Source: Sinomicrobium oceani (GTDB lineage: Bacteria; Bacteroidota; Bacteroidia; Flavobacteriales; Flavobacteriaceae). Taken from it: a stretch of 64,000 nucleotides of DNA. The stretch lies in NCBI RefSeq assembly GCF_900119185.1, contig NZ_FPJE01000013.1:116795-180794 (forward strand), in the 5' to 3' direction. The notes under the pieces were generated by a model that saw only the letters and a list, made by a program, of their open reading frames with translations, did no database searches and was not told the DNA's origin. A program made the translations under genes and the position numbers. This document shows positions 34,857 through 43,150 of this stretch, piece by piece; position 1 is the stretch's first letter, and each line of letters starts with the position of its first letter.

Positions 34857-36071
34857 ATGCGACTCCACAGAAACCTGGTTTTTACCGTAATTGATGCTCT
34901 CGATTTTATTTTTAACCAAGGGGAGTATGCCGACAAAGTGGTTGCAAAGGCATTGAAAAAAGACAAACGCTGGGGAAGCAGTGACCGGCGATTTGTAGCG
35001 GAAACCATCTACGATATCGTCCGCTGGAAACGCCTTTATGCAGAGATTGCCGATGTGAAAGAGCCCTTCAGCCGGGACAACTTCTGGCGGATATTTGCCG
35101 TCTGGGCCGTTCTTCGCGGATATAAAATACCCGACTGGAAACAGCTGGAAGGCACGCCCACCCGCCGTATCAAAGGACGGTTCGAGGAGCTTTCCAAAAT
35201 CCGAAAATTCCGTGAATCCATCCCCGATTGGATGGACGAGACCGGTGCAAAAGAGCTCGGAGAAGCTACCTGGGACAAGGAAATTGCAGCCCAAAACGAG
35301 CAGGCAGACGTGGTACTTCGCGTCAATACCCTGAAGACCAATGTAAAAAGTCTCCAAAACATCCTCGCCGAACAAGAGATCAGAACCAAGACTTTAAAGG
35401 CGTATCCCGACGCACTCATTCTGGAAGAACGCGCCAATGTTTTTCTTACGGATGCCTTCCGGGAAGGACTCTTTGAAGTACAGGATGCCTCTTCCCAAAG
35501 GGTAGCCCCGCTTCTCGACGTGCAACCGGGAATGCGTGTGGTAGATGCCTGTGCCGGAGCCGGCGGAAAAACCCTGCATCTCGCCTCTCTCATGCAAAAC
35601 AAAGGGCAGATCATTGCCATGGACCTGTACGAGAGCAAAATGAAACAGCTGAAAACCCGTGCCAAACGCAACGGTGCCTTTAATATAGAATACCGCATCA
35701 TCGAAAACAATAAGGTGATCAAGAAACTACACGACAAAGCAGACCGTGTACTGATCGATGCCCCCTGTAGCGGGCTTGGTGTACTGAGGCGAAATCCGGA
35801 TACCAAATGGAAACTGCAACCGGAATTTATAGACAACATTCGTAAGACACAACAGGATATCCTTCAAAGTTACTCCAGAATGGTCAGGCCGGGAGGTAAA
35901 CTCGTTTATGCGACCTGTTCCGTCCTCCCATCGGAAAACCAGGAGCAGATCCGTACTTTTCTGAAAAGTGAAAACGGAAAAAACTTTCAGCTGGAAAAGG
36001 ACCATAAAATACTTGCTTCCGTTTCCGGGTTTGATGGTTTTTATATGGCCCTTTTACAGAAAAAGAGTTAG
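34857..36071 (+). CDS. RsmB/NOP-family RNA cytosine-C5 methyltransferase
   Basis: A 404-residue SAM-dependent methyltransferase. The SAM-binding motif VVDACAGAGGKTLHLA is near residues 225-240. The two Cys residues of m5C methyltransferases lie in DAPCSGLGVLRRNPDTKW and VYATCSVLPSENQEQ. The N-terminal ~110 residues (RRFVAETIYDIVRWKRLY) form a reduced NusB-like region. It most likely methylates a cytosine in 16S rRNA, as RsmB does, but target specificity cannot be read. Its stop overlaps that of the convergent thioesterase by 4 bases. Confidence 0.92.
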   Translation: MRLHRNLVFTVIDALDFIFNQGEYADKVVAKALKKDKRWGSSDRRFVAETIYDIVRWKRLYAEIADVKEPFSRDNFWRIFAVWAVLRGYKIPDWKQLEGTPTRRIKGRFEELSKIRKFRESIPDWMDETGAKELGEATWDKEIAAQNEQADVVLRVNTLKTNVKSLQNILAEQEIRTKTLKAYPDALILEERANVFLTDAFREGLFEVQDASSQRVAPLLDVQPGMRVVDACAGAGGKTLHLASLMQNKGQIIAMDLYESKMKQLKTRAKRNGAFNIEYRIIENNKVIKKLHDKADRVLIDAPCSGLGVLRRNPDTKWKLQPEFIDNIRKTQQDILQSYSRMVRPGGKLVYATCSVLPSENQEQIRTFLKSENGKNFQLEKDHKILASVSGFDGFYMALLQKKS

Positions 36072-36481
36072 TCGAAACTCATTTTTTCTTCTATTTTTTT
36101 CAGGATGTGATCGGGGCATCTGACAGGTCTTCCGGACTTCATATCCACAAAGACAAGCACGGTATTTCCGACTGTTAAAACCTCCCCGTTTTCGGCGTAA
36201 ATTTTGTAGTCGAACACGATTTTTACACCCGGTTTTTCCACCAGGGTGGTCTTTACCAGAATAAGGTCGTCATAACGGGCCGGTTTTTTAAATTCCACAT
36301 GCAGGGAAACCACGGGAAGCATCACACCTTTTTCTTCCATTGATTTATAGGAAACCCCGATGTTTCTTAGCCATTCGACTCTTCCTATCTCCATAAACTG
36401 GGCATAATTTCCGTGATAGACCACGCCCATCTGATCGGTTTCACCATATCGAATTCTTATCGGAATTTCATGTGTTTTCAT
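36068..36481 (-). CDS. Acyl-CoA thioesterase (YbgC/4HBT family)
   Basis: A 137-residue hotdog-fold thioesterase. The signature ETDQMGVVYHGNY (residues ~15-27) contains the active-site Asp, and FMEIGRVEWLR follows as usual. It hydrolyses acyl- or hydroxybenzoyl-CoA thioesters; chain preference is not evident. It is divergent from dnaA. Confidence 0.92.
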   Translation of the reverse strand: MKTHEIPIRIRYGETDQMGVVYHGNYAQFMEIGRVEWLRNIGVSYKSMEEKGVMLPVVSLHVEFKKPARYDDLILVKTTLVEKPGVKIVFDYKIYAENGEVLTVGNTVLVFVDMKSGRPVRCPDHILKKIEEKMSFD

Positions 36482-36685
36482 AAAAAAATATCGTATATTT
36501 TACGTGTTAAGATAAGGTAATATTAATGTTAATAGGCATGCGAAAAAAAAACTGAAAATTCAACCGGTATTTCATTTTTTTTTTCAATTTTTTGTTCACA
36601 TATTTGTTCAACCTAAGGCGGGAAGATATAGTATTTTCGATCTTCTTCATAATCACTAATCTAACTGAATAAACTATAAGAGGTA
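36482..36685. other. A/T-rich region upstream of dnaA
   Basis: A 204-base A/T-rich gap between the thioesterase and dnaA starts. It holds a direct repeat TTTGTTCA at 36591 and 36603 (12-base period), the first extending to TTGTTCACA, which matches 7 of 9 bases of the DnaA box. No perfect DnaA box was seen, so autoregulation or an origin is possible but unproven. Confidence 0.3.
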
Positions 36686-38113
36686 ATGAATTTGACTGCG
36701 CAATCGGTATGGGACAATTGTCTATCATTCATAAAGGATAACATTCAGCCCCAAGCTTACAAAACCTGGTTTGACCCGATAAAAGCTGTCAAACTTACCG
36801 ATAACGCTCTGAGTATCCAAGTTCCGAGTAAGTTTTTTTACGAATGGCTCGAAGAGCACTATGTAAAGCTGCTCAAAGTAGCCCTTACAAAGGAGTTGGG
36901 AGAGAGTGCCAAACTGGTGTACATTATCAAAATGGAAAACACCTATGGCAACCAACGCCCGTTCACCGAAAAGATACCCAGCAGCAACCGTTCGAATTTG
37001 CAACCTCAGGAACTGGATGTTCCTGTTAAGCACAAGAACCCGGAGCTGAAAAATCCGTTTGTAATACCCGGTATCCGGAATATCAAAATCGAATCTCAGC
37101 TAAACCCCAATTACAACTTCGATAATTTTCTGGAAGGGGACTCCAACCGTCTTGCCCGTTCGGCAGGATTGGCAGTAGCCAACAAACCCGGTGGGACGTC
37201 ATTTAACCCCCTGCTGATCTTCGGAGGTGTCGGTCTCGGAAAAACCCACCTTGCCCACGCTATCGGGGTGGATATCAAAGATAAATACCCGGAAAAAACC
37301 GTATTATACATTTCTGCGGAAAAATTCACTCAACAGTATATAGAGTCGGTAAAGAAAAATACCCGAAACGATTTTATTCATTTTTACCAGCTTATCGATG
37401 TACTCATTATCGATGATGTACAGTTTTTCTCCGGAAAATCCGGAACACAGGATGTATTTTTTCATATATTCAACCACCTGCACCAAAACGGCAAACAGGT
37501 TATCCTTACCTCAGACAAGGCCCCTGTAGACATGCAGGATATCGAACAACGACTGTTATCCCGTTTTAAATGGGGACTGTCCGCCGAACTCCAGACTCCC
37601 GATTACGAAACGAGAATCTCTATCCTCAAAAATAAACTGTACCGGGACGGTGTGGATATGCCTGAAGATATTATCGAATACGTCGCCAAAAATATCAAGT
37701 CCAACGTCAGGGAACTCGAGGGAGCTATTATCTCCCTGATTGCACAGTCTTCCTTTAACAAGAGAGAAGTAACCATAGAGCTCGCCACACAAATTGTTGA
37801 AAAATTTGTAAAGAATACCAAGCGGGAGGTTTCCATAGATTACATTCAGAAAGTGGTATCCGATTATTTCCAGATGGACGTTGCTACGCTACAGTCCAAA
37901 ACCAGGAAGCGGCATATTGTGCAGGCGCGTCAGCTCGCTATGTTTTTTGCAAAAAAATACACCAAGGCATCCCTGGCAAGCATCGGCTCCCAGATCGGGA
38001 AACGCGATCATGCTACAGTGCTCCACGCCTGTAAGACGGTTGACAATCTCGCCGAAACAGATAAACAGTTCCGGAAGCACCTGGAAGACCTTACCAAAAA
38101 GTTCTCGCAATAA
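36686..38113 (+). CDS. dnaA: Chromosomal replication initiator protein DnaA
   Basis: A 475-residue DnaA of normal length. Domain I is residues ~1-85, a linker follows to ~130, the AAA+ domain has Walker A GGVGLGKT (180-187) and Walker B VLIIDDVQF, and the C-terminal DNA-binding domain has SQIGKRDHATVLHACKTV. It binds DnaA boxes and opens the origin. dnaN, recF and gyrB are not next to it, which is common in Bacteroidota, so this locus need not be the origin. Confidence 0.98.
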   Translation: MNLTAQSVWDNCLSFIKDNIQPQAYKTWFDPIKAVKLTDNALSIQVPSKFFYEWLEEHYVKLLKVALTKELGESAKLVYIIKMENTYGNQRPFTEKIPSSNRSNLQPQELDVPVKHKNPELKNPFVIPGIRNIKIESQLNPNYNFDNFLEGDSNRLARSAGLAVANKPGGTSFNPLLIFGGVGLGKTHLAHAIGVDIKDKYPEKTVLYISAEKFTQQYIESVKKNTRNDFIHFYQLIDVLIIDDVQFFSGKSGTQDVFFHIFNHLHQNGKQVILTSDKAPVDMQDIEQRLLSRFKWGLSAELQTPDYETRISILKNKLYRDGVDMPEDIIEYVAKNIKSNVRELEGAIISLIAQSSFNKREVTIELATQIVEKFVKNTKREVSIDYIQKVVSDYFQMDVATLQSKTRKRHIVQARQLAMFFAKKYTKASLASIGSQIGKRDHATVLHACKTVDNLAETDKQFRKHLEDLTKKFSQ

Positions 38114-38192
38114 AATCGTGTCAGAACTTACTACCCCATCTCTTTTTTTTTGCGCATAAATTTCAATATTGTCACTACAAGCTCATTTACGT

Positions 38193-38657
38193 ATGAAAAC
38201 CAAGATCCTCATGGTATGCCTCGGTAATATATGTCGCTCTCCCCTGGCGGAAGGTATTTTACGTGCTAAGGTGGCTTTGGAAAATGTCATTGTAGATTCT
38301 GCCGGCACGGCGGGTTATCACGTGGGTGAAGCACCGGATCCCCGATCTGTGGACATCGCCCGTAAAAATCATATCGATATCAGCACACAACGGTGCAGAA
38401 AATTCACGGTTTCCGATTTCGACGAGTTCGATTATATTTTTGTTATGGACAACTCCAATTACGAAAACGTAACCGCCCTCGCCAGAAATGCAGAAGACAG
38501 GAACAAGGTAGATCGTATTCTCAACCTTGCTTATCCGGGTAAAAACCTGGAGGTTCCCGACCCTTATTACGGCGGCAAACGAGGTTTTAGTGACGTGTTT
38601 GACATGCTCGACAACGCCTGCAATATACTCACGGAACGTTTGGCTCCGCAATCTTAA
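38193..38657 (+). CDS. Low-molecular-weight protein-tyrosine phosphatase
   Basis: A 154-residue phosphatase. The P-loop CLGNICRS (Cys9 to Arg15, CX5R) starts 8 residues from the N-terminus, and the general-acid loop is VPDPYYGG near residue 125. The open frame begins at 38169, but ATG 38193 places the P-loop at its usual distance. The next gene starts 17 bases downstream, so the two are probably co-transcribed. Confidence 0.94.
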   Translation: MKTKILMVCLGNICRSPLAEGILRAKVALENVIVDSAGTAGYHVGEAPDPRSVDIARKNHIDISTQRCRKFTVSDFDEFDYIFVMDNSNYENVTALARNAEDRNKVDRILNLAYPGKNLEVPDPYYGGKRGFSDVFDMLDNACNILTERLAPQS

Positions 38658-38674
38658 TATTCCATATCACTGTT

Positions 38675-39400
38675 TTGAAACCAGCACGAGACACACACGG
38701 TAAAGTTTTCCTGATCCCTACAACACTTGGAGAACAGGACCCTTTGCAGGTACTTCCCGCTTCCGTAAAGCGTACTGTAGAAGCTGTAGACCATTATATC
38801 GTAGAAAACGAAAAGACAGCGCGGAGGTTCATCAAAAGTATATGCCCGGACAAACCGCAACATTCCCTTCACATCAGTGTTCTTAACAAGCGTACGGAAC
38901 CCGCAGAGATCCCTGCTTTTCTCGATCCGTGCAGCCAGGGGATTTCCGTAGGGGTGATATCGGAAGCCGGCTGTCCGGGAATTGCAGATCCCGGAGCTGA
39001 TGTTGTGGCTCTTGCCCACGAAAAAGGTATTCGCGTGGTTCCCCTTACAGGTCCTTCTTCTATTCTGCTTGCACTCATGGCCAGCGGGATGAACGGACAA
39101 AGTTTCGCCTTTAACGGTTACCTGCCTATAGATAAAGCAGCCCGAAAACAGGAGATCAAAAAACTGGAAAAACGTTCTTCAGAATTACAGCAGTCACAAA
39201 TATGTATAGAAACCCCCTATCGTAACGAACAATTTCTGGCCGACCTCTCTACCACACTCAAAAATGATACGAAAGTATGTGTGGCCTGCGACATCACGCT
39301 CTCTACCGAATTTATACGCACCCAGACAGCCGCGCAATGGAAAAGGAATACGGAGAGCCTTCATAAAAGGCCCTGTATCTTTATATTTCACGCCCGGTAA
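38675..39400 (+). CDS. RsmI-like tetrapyrrole-methylase-family SAM methyltransferase
   Basis: A 241-residue protein of the RsmI-like subgroup. SEAGCPGIADPG (near residue 95) and VPLTGPSSILLALMASG are the family signatures. RsmI 2'-O-methylates C1402 of 16S rRNA; this Bacteroidota form is shorter and its target is only inferred. The start is TTG at 38675, since no ATG or GTG precedes the KVFLIPTTLG strand. Confidence 0.85.
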   Translation: MKPARDTHGKVFLIPTTLGEQDPLQVLPASVKRTVEAVDHYIVENEKTARRFIKSICPDKPQHSLHISVLNKRTEPAEIPAFLDPCSQGISVGVISEAGCPGIADPGADVVALAHEKGIRVVPLTGPSSILLALMASGMNGQSFAFNGYLPIDKAARKQEIKKLEKRSSELQQSQICIETPYRNEQFLADLSTTLKNDTKVCVACDITLSTEFIRTQTAAQWKRNTESLHKRPCIFIFHAR

Positions 39401-39517
39401 CATTGCTTTTTGATTACTTCAGATGGGTTTCCCGGGCAAGTCCACATGACTACTGTACGCTCTACAACGCCCCCATGCCATAGTTTTTTTTGACCTGAAG
39501 AGCTTATATATAAAAAG

Positions 39518-39555
39518 TTAAAATCCCGGAATTTCAAAGAAGCCCGGGATTTTAA
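39518..39555 (-). terminator. Terminator of the lysozyme-like gene
   Basis: A perfect 12-bp stem TTAAAATCCCGG / CCGGGATTTTAA with a 14-base loop. On the minus strand it is followed by CTTTTTA, 25 bases beyond the lysozyme-like stop. It may also act on the plus-strand transcript ending at 39400. Confidence 0.75.
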
Positions 39556-39579
39556 AAAACTATGTCTAACAACAAATAA

Positions 39580-40206
39580 TTAAATTTTGGCTCTCCGGTC
39601 CGGTAAGATATACGAGGTATCATATCCGGAGAATTTTCTCATGTAGTACCTTATGGAAGCTCCGTTAGCATCCTTAAATCCCCTGGCTCCTCCGGAGCGA
39701 AGATAAGCTTTTACATTACCCGGACCTGCCAGATGCGCGGCAGCAAGTATCCCTGATTCCGTAACATAAACGCCTCCTATATTTTTTCCGACACATCTGA
39801 CGATATCCCTTCGGAGCACCCACTTGTTCCTTGCGGTATTGGCAATAAAGGCACGCTCCTGTAATTCCGGATCACTCAGAAAATCGGAAGCATTATGAAC
39901 TCCGATGAGTTTTAAAGTAGAAGCACCAAACTGATACTTCCCTATATACCCCAGATGATTGGTAACAAAATAATTCCCTCTCGACTCTTTGAAACCCAAA
40001 GCTTCCTTAAAACCTACAAAAGATTTCCCGAGAAAGGGAGGAGTGGTTCTGCTTAGCGGTTCGTCTGCCGTAGGAACCGTGGTCAATAACGGTCCGTTTA
40101 CTTTGAACTTATCATTAACTTTTACTTCTCTGGTAGACGTAAACCCTAAACTAATAAATGTTAAAAGAATAATTAAAACAGAATATTTCAGAATATTCTT
40201 TCCCAT
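39580..40206 (-). CDS. Exported lysozyme/lytic-transglycosylase-like protein
   Basis: A 208-residue protein with an N-terminal signal or anchor helix (residues ~7-23). The core has a transglycosylase-like arrangement: a Glu in ALGFKESRGNYFVTN, then GYIGKYQFGASTLKLIG, and later ILAAAHLAGPGNVKAYL, which is like the AAAHLGG segment of lysozyme-fold enzymes. It is likely a periplasmic peptidoglycan hydrolase. Homologues are often labelled as LysM/peptidoglycan-binding proteins, but no LysM domain is visible here. Confidence 0.75.
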   Translation of the reverse strand: MGKNILKYSVLIILLTFISLGFTSTREVKVNDKFKVNGPLLTTVPTADEPLSRTTPPFLGKSFVGFKEALGFKESRGNYFVTNHLGYIGKYQFGASTLKLIGVHNASDFLSDPELQERAFIANTARNKWVLRRDIVRCVGKNIGGVYVTESGILAAAHLAGPGNVKAYLRSGGARGFKDANGASIRYYMRKFSGYDTSYILPDRRAKI

Positions 40207-40297
40207 CGAATTTAATTTCTTCGAGACTTACAGACCGGAAAAAATCCATCTCTGCCTTCCGGAGAAAAACAGAAATCGTGCTCGAAATTAGCGAGGG

Positions 40298-40305
40298 CAA
40301 ATATA
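40298..40305 (-). promoter_or_regulatory. Candidate -7 box for the lysozyme-like gene
   Basis: Minus-strand TATATTTG with a TTTTG about 24 bases upstream (plus 40330-40334). It lies 92 bases before the start codon. Confidence 0.35.
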
Positions 40306-40420
40306 CGATTTTTTTATTAAACTGATATTCAAAATGTTAAAGTATTCTAAAAACGAGTTTAGGAGGTTTTTGCCCTTTATTATACTAAATATAATGGAAA
40401 AATCAATAGAAAAAGTTTTT

Positions 40421-41470
40421 TTACCGGTTCACATTTTGCTTGTTCAGCCAGTTCACATATTCTCTTTTATTGGCATTGTGCTGCGCAAGTGTTTTTGAAA
40501 ATTTATGATAACCGGGCTGATTGATATCGGCCACAAAATAAAAATAATCGTGTTTCTCCGGGTGCAGCACGGCATCTATGGCGGAAATATCGGGCATAGC
40601 TATGGGTCCCGGCGGAATTCCGGCATACTTATAGGTATTGTATGGAGAGTCTATCTCGAGATCTTTATACAACACTCTTTTGATGACGGTATCGTAATCG
40701 CCGGTATGTCTTCGCAAGGCATAGATTACCGTGGGGTCTGCCTGCAGCAATATATTTTTCCGGAGCCTGTTAAGATAAACCCCGGCCACTCTCGGCCGCT
40801 CGTCCACCCTTGCAGTTTCCTTCTGTACGATAGCGGCCAATGCCATGACCTGAGCTTTTGTCAGATTTTGAGTGCGGGCACGGGCCAATCGTTCCTCATT
40901 CCAGAACCTGTCGTATTCTTTCAGCATACGCTCCCGAAAGTCCATCGCTGAGGTATTCCAGAAAAACTCATAGCTGTTGGGAATGTACATGCCCAGCGCC
41001 TCATCTTCTTTAAACTGAATGCTATCCAGAAAAGCCTTGTCCCGGAAAGCTTCTACCAGCGATACACTGTCTGCCTCTATCTGGGCAGCAATACGTCCTG
41101 CGAGCTTTTCCAGGGTTTCCTGATTATTGAATGATACCTTTACGGGAGTATTTCTGCTCCGCAGGGTATTGACGATATCGTTGTTGCTCATTCCCTTTTT
41201 AATCACGTATTTTCCGGCCTTGGGGGATGAAGCATATCCTTTTCTCTCCGCTACTTTTTCGAAAGTACCGATATTTTTGAGCAAGGGTTCTAACTGATCC
41301 CTGACCTCACCGAAGGGTGCCCCGGTAGATACATAAATGTAAGCTTCTTCGTTATTAAAAGCAGTATTGGGCGCAAAGATTGCCGTATATATACGATATA
41401 CGAATACCAGACCAACGATAATTCCCAGGAGTAAAACAGCTATTATTATTTTTCTTATATACATGATCAA
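40421..41470 (-). CDS. mltG: Endolytic murein transglycosylase
   Basis: A 349-residue YceG-like protein. One N-terminal transmembrane helix (residues ~7-27) anchors a periplasmic region with a LysM-like part (YVIKKGMSNNDIVNTL) and the catalytic Glu in VQKETARVDERPRVAGVYLNR, then LQADPTVIYAL and YNTYKYAGIPPGPI. It cuts nascent glycan strands and acts as a terminase. ATG 41464 is an equally good start. Upstream genes on the strand are a GNAT and dapF, so a cell-wall-linked operon is likely. Confidence 0.95.
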   Translation of the reverse strand: MIMYIRKIIIAVLLLGIIVGLVFVYRIYTAIFAPNTAFNNEEAYIYVSTGAPFGEVRDQLEPLLKNIGTFEKVAERKGYASSPKAGKYVIKKGMSNNDIVNTLRSRNTPVKVSFNNQETLEKLAGRIAAQIEADSVSLVEAFRDKAFLDSIQFKEDEALGMYIPNSYEFFWNTSAMDFRERMLKEYDRFWNEERLARARTQNLTKAQVMALAAIVQKETARVDERPRVAGVYLNRLRKNILLQADPTVIYALRRHTGDYDTVIKRVLYKDLEIDSPYNTYKYAGIPPGPIAMPDISAIDAVLHPEKHDYFYFVADINQPGYHKFSKTLAQHNANKREYVNWLNKQNVNR

Positions 41471-41503
41471 TATATCATTCGGGCTCCTCCGGAGTGCCCG
41501 GCA

Positions 41504-42034
41504 TTATTTTTTTATTTTCTGAAAGAGCAATTCGTCCCTGAAATGGCCACCGGAAAAATTCCAGTCTTTTTTCACCCCTGCCTTTTCGAAACCGAGATTG
41601 GAAAACAAGCGTATGCTCGCCGTGTTGTCTGCTGCAATATTCGCATAAAGCTGGTGAAGTCCGAGGTGTACAAATGCGTAATCCATTAACAGTCCGAGTG
41701 CCTCGGTACCCACCCCTCTATTTCTTTTCTGATCATCGAGGATGACAATGCCTACTCCTGCCCTTTTATTCTTCGGGCAGAAATCGAACAGATCTATAAA
41801 GCCAAGCAGCGTATTATCCAGTCCGGAAATAGCCAGGCGTAGCTGTTTTACCTCATAAATATCTTTATGGCTGTTCCTGAGATACTCCCTGAGTATATAA
41901 CGCGAATAAGGTACCTGGGTTTCACTCACCTCCCAAATGGTTTCGTCATTCTCCAGCAGATAGAGAAAATCCAGGTCTTCGGGTTCGAGGGCTCTCAAAA
42001 ATATGTTCTTTCCGGTCAGGGTCTGCATCTTCAT
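41504..42034 (-). CDS. GNAT-family N-acetyltransferase (RimJ/RimL-like)
   Basis: A 176-residue acetyltransferase with LRALEPEDLDFLYLLEND at the N-terminus, acetyl-CoA-binding KRNRGVGTEALGLLMDYAF and NIAADNTASIRLFSNLGFEKAG. The substrate is unknown. It sits between dapF and mltG on the same strand, with 28- and 33-base gaps. Confidence 0.92.
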   Translation of the reverse strand: MKMQTLTGKNIFLRALEPEDLDFLYLLENDETIWEVSETQVPYSRYILREYLRNSHKDIYEVKQLRLAISGLDNTLLGFIDLFDFCPKNKRAGVGIVILDDQKRNRGVGTEALGLLMDYAFVHLGLHQLYANIAADNTASIRLFSNLGFEKAGVKKDWNFSGGHFRDELLFQKIKK

Positions 42035-42062
42035 ACCAATTTAAACAGGGATCACCGTGTAT

Positions 42063-42839
42063 CTATATATCTATTTTGCCTTCGAAAACCCGCGTTGCAG
42101 GACCTTCGAGATGAACATTTCTGTATTTCCCGTCTTCGGTCTCAAAAGATACCGTAAGTACCCCTCCCGGCGTCTGCAACTTTATAGAATTGCCACTGGT
42201 CTTTCCGGTACTGTGCATAGCTATGGCTACTGCAGTTACACCTGTCCCGCAGGAAAGGGTTTCATCTTCCACACCTCTTTCGTAGGTGCGCACCTTAAAC
42301 TCATCCTTGCTTACAGGACTCACAAAATTGATATTACTTCCGGCTTTACCGTATTTGCCATACCGGAGTTTTTCGCCCTGGGTTCTTACATCAAAATTAT
42401 CCAGAGCATTTACCTCCTGTACATGATGCGGGGAGCCGGTGTTGAGAAATGTATAGTTTTCGAATACGGTTACCGTATCCACATCGGTCATTTGCAGGCG
42501 TACCCTTCCGTCTGTTACGGATGCCTTATGCATCCCGTCTATAGCGATAAAACTGGTCGATTCACCAATAATCTCCAGGAAATTGGCAAAGGCCACAATA
42601 CAACGTCCTCCGTTACCACACATGGTACTCTCTCCGCCGTCCGCATTGTAATACACCATGCGAAAATCGGTGCTATCGTCATTTTCGAGTAATATCAGCC
42701 CGTCAGCACCTATGCCAAATTTTCGGTCGCACAACCTGGCAACCAGTTTGGTATCATTTTTGGGGAATTCTCCCTGGCGGTTATCGATCATAATAAAATC
42801 GTTTCCCGTTCCCTGGTATTTATGAAATATCAAGTGCAT
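42063..42839 (-). CDS. dapF: Diaminopimelate epimerase
   Basis: A 258-residue epimerase. The two catalytic Cys residues lie in MCGNGGRC and SCGTGVTA, and the N-terminal KYQGTGNDFIMIDNR is diagnostic. It converts LL- to meso-diaminopimelate for lysine and peptidoglycan. It leads a likely dapF-GNAT-mltG transcript; a palindrome and a -7 box precede it. Confidence 0.97.
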   Translation of the reverse strand: MHLIFHKYQGTGNDFIMIDNRQGEFPKNDTKLVARLCDRKFGIGADGLILLENDDSTDFRMVYYNADGGESTMCGNGGRCIVAFANFLEIIGESTSFIAIDGMHKASVTDGRVRLQMTDVDTVTVFENYTFLNTGSPHHVQEVNALDNFDVRTQGEKLRYGKYGKAGSNINFVSPVSKDEFKVRTYERGVEDETLSCGTGVTAVAIAMHSTGKTSGNSIKLQTPGGVLTVSFETEDGKYRNVHLEGPATRVFEGKIDI

Positions 42840-42853
42840 TCATTTGTTTTTAA

Positions 42854-42867
42854 GTCGGTCGACCGAC
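42854..42867. promoter_or_regulatory. Perfect 14-bp palindrome in the dapF leader
   Basis: GTCGGTCGACCGAC is its own reverse complement. It lies 15 bases upstream of the dapF start codon, between it and the candidate -7 box, a position that would let a bound dimer or an mRNA hairpin control dapF. Confidence 0.45.
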
Positions 42868-42883
42868 GGTTGATCATCTATGG

Positions 42884-42891
42884 CAAATATA
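42884..42891 (-). promoter_or_regulatory. Candidate -7 box for dapF
   Basis: Minus-strand TATATTTG fits TAnnTTTG, 44 bases upstream of the dapF start. No clear -33 was found. Confidence 0.4.
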
Positions 42892-43150
42892 CAATTTAAC
42901 AGTAATTATATGCCTGTTAAACTGCCGTTAAAGTTGAAATGTTAAAATAATAAACGCTTAAATTTGAATGTTAAAATTCGGCTTTCGGGCAAGGTTCCGG
43001 AAGGTAAATTACAAAAACACTTGATTATTCCGGCAAAGAGTTTACGCTGTTAAGTACAGCAGGCAAGCACCGGGACATTCCGGGCCCCACCTCTTCGACC
43101 GGTTCATAAAACAACACGTATTAATAACATAAATCATAAAATCAAAACCT

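Larger units (their letters stand above)
42840..43150. other. Intergenic region between dapF and degQ-like gene
   Basis: A 311-base divergent intergenic region with no gene. It holds the dapF promoter candidate and the palindrome near 42860. The right half, next to the protease gene, shows only A/T-rich sequence and no motif I can defend. Confidence 0.6.

Noticed and set aside
36482..36685. Chromosomal origin at dnaA
   Set aside because: Not claimed as a feature: no perfect DnaA boxes are present, and dnaN, recF and gyrB are absent nearby.
42057..42692. 211-codon plus-strand frame opposite dapF
   Set aside because: dapF has both catalytic Cys motifs and full length; the antisense frame shows no domain.
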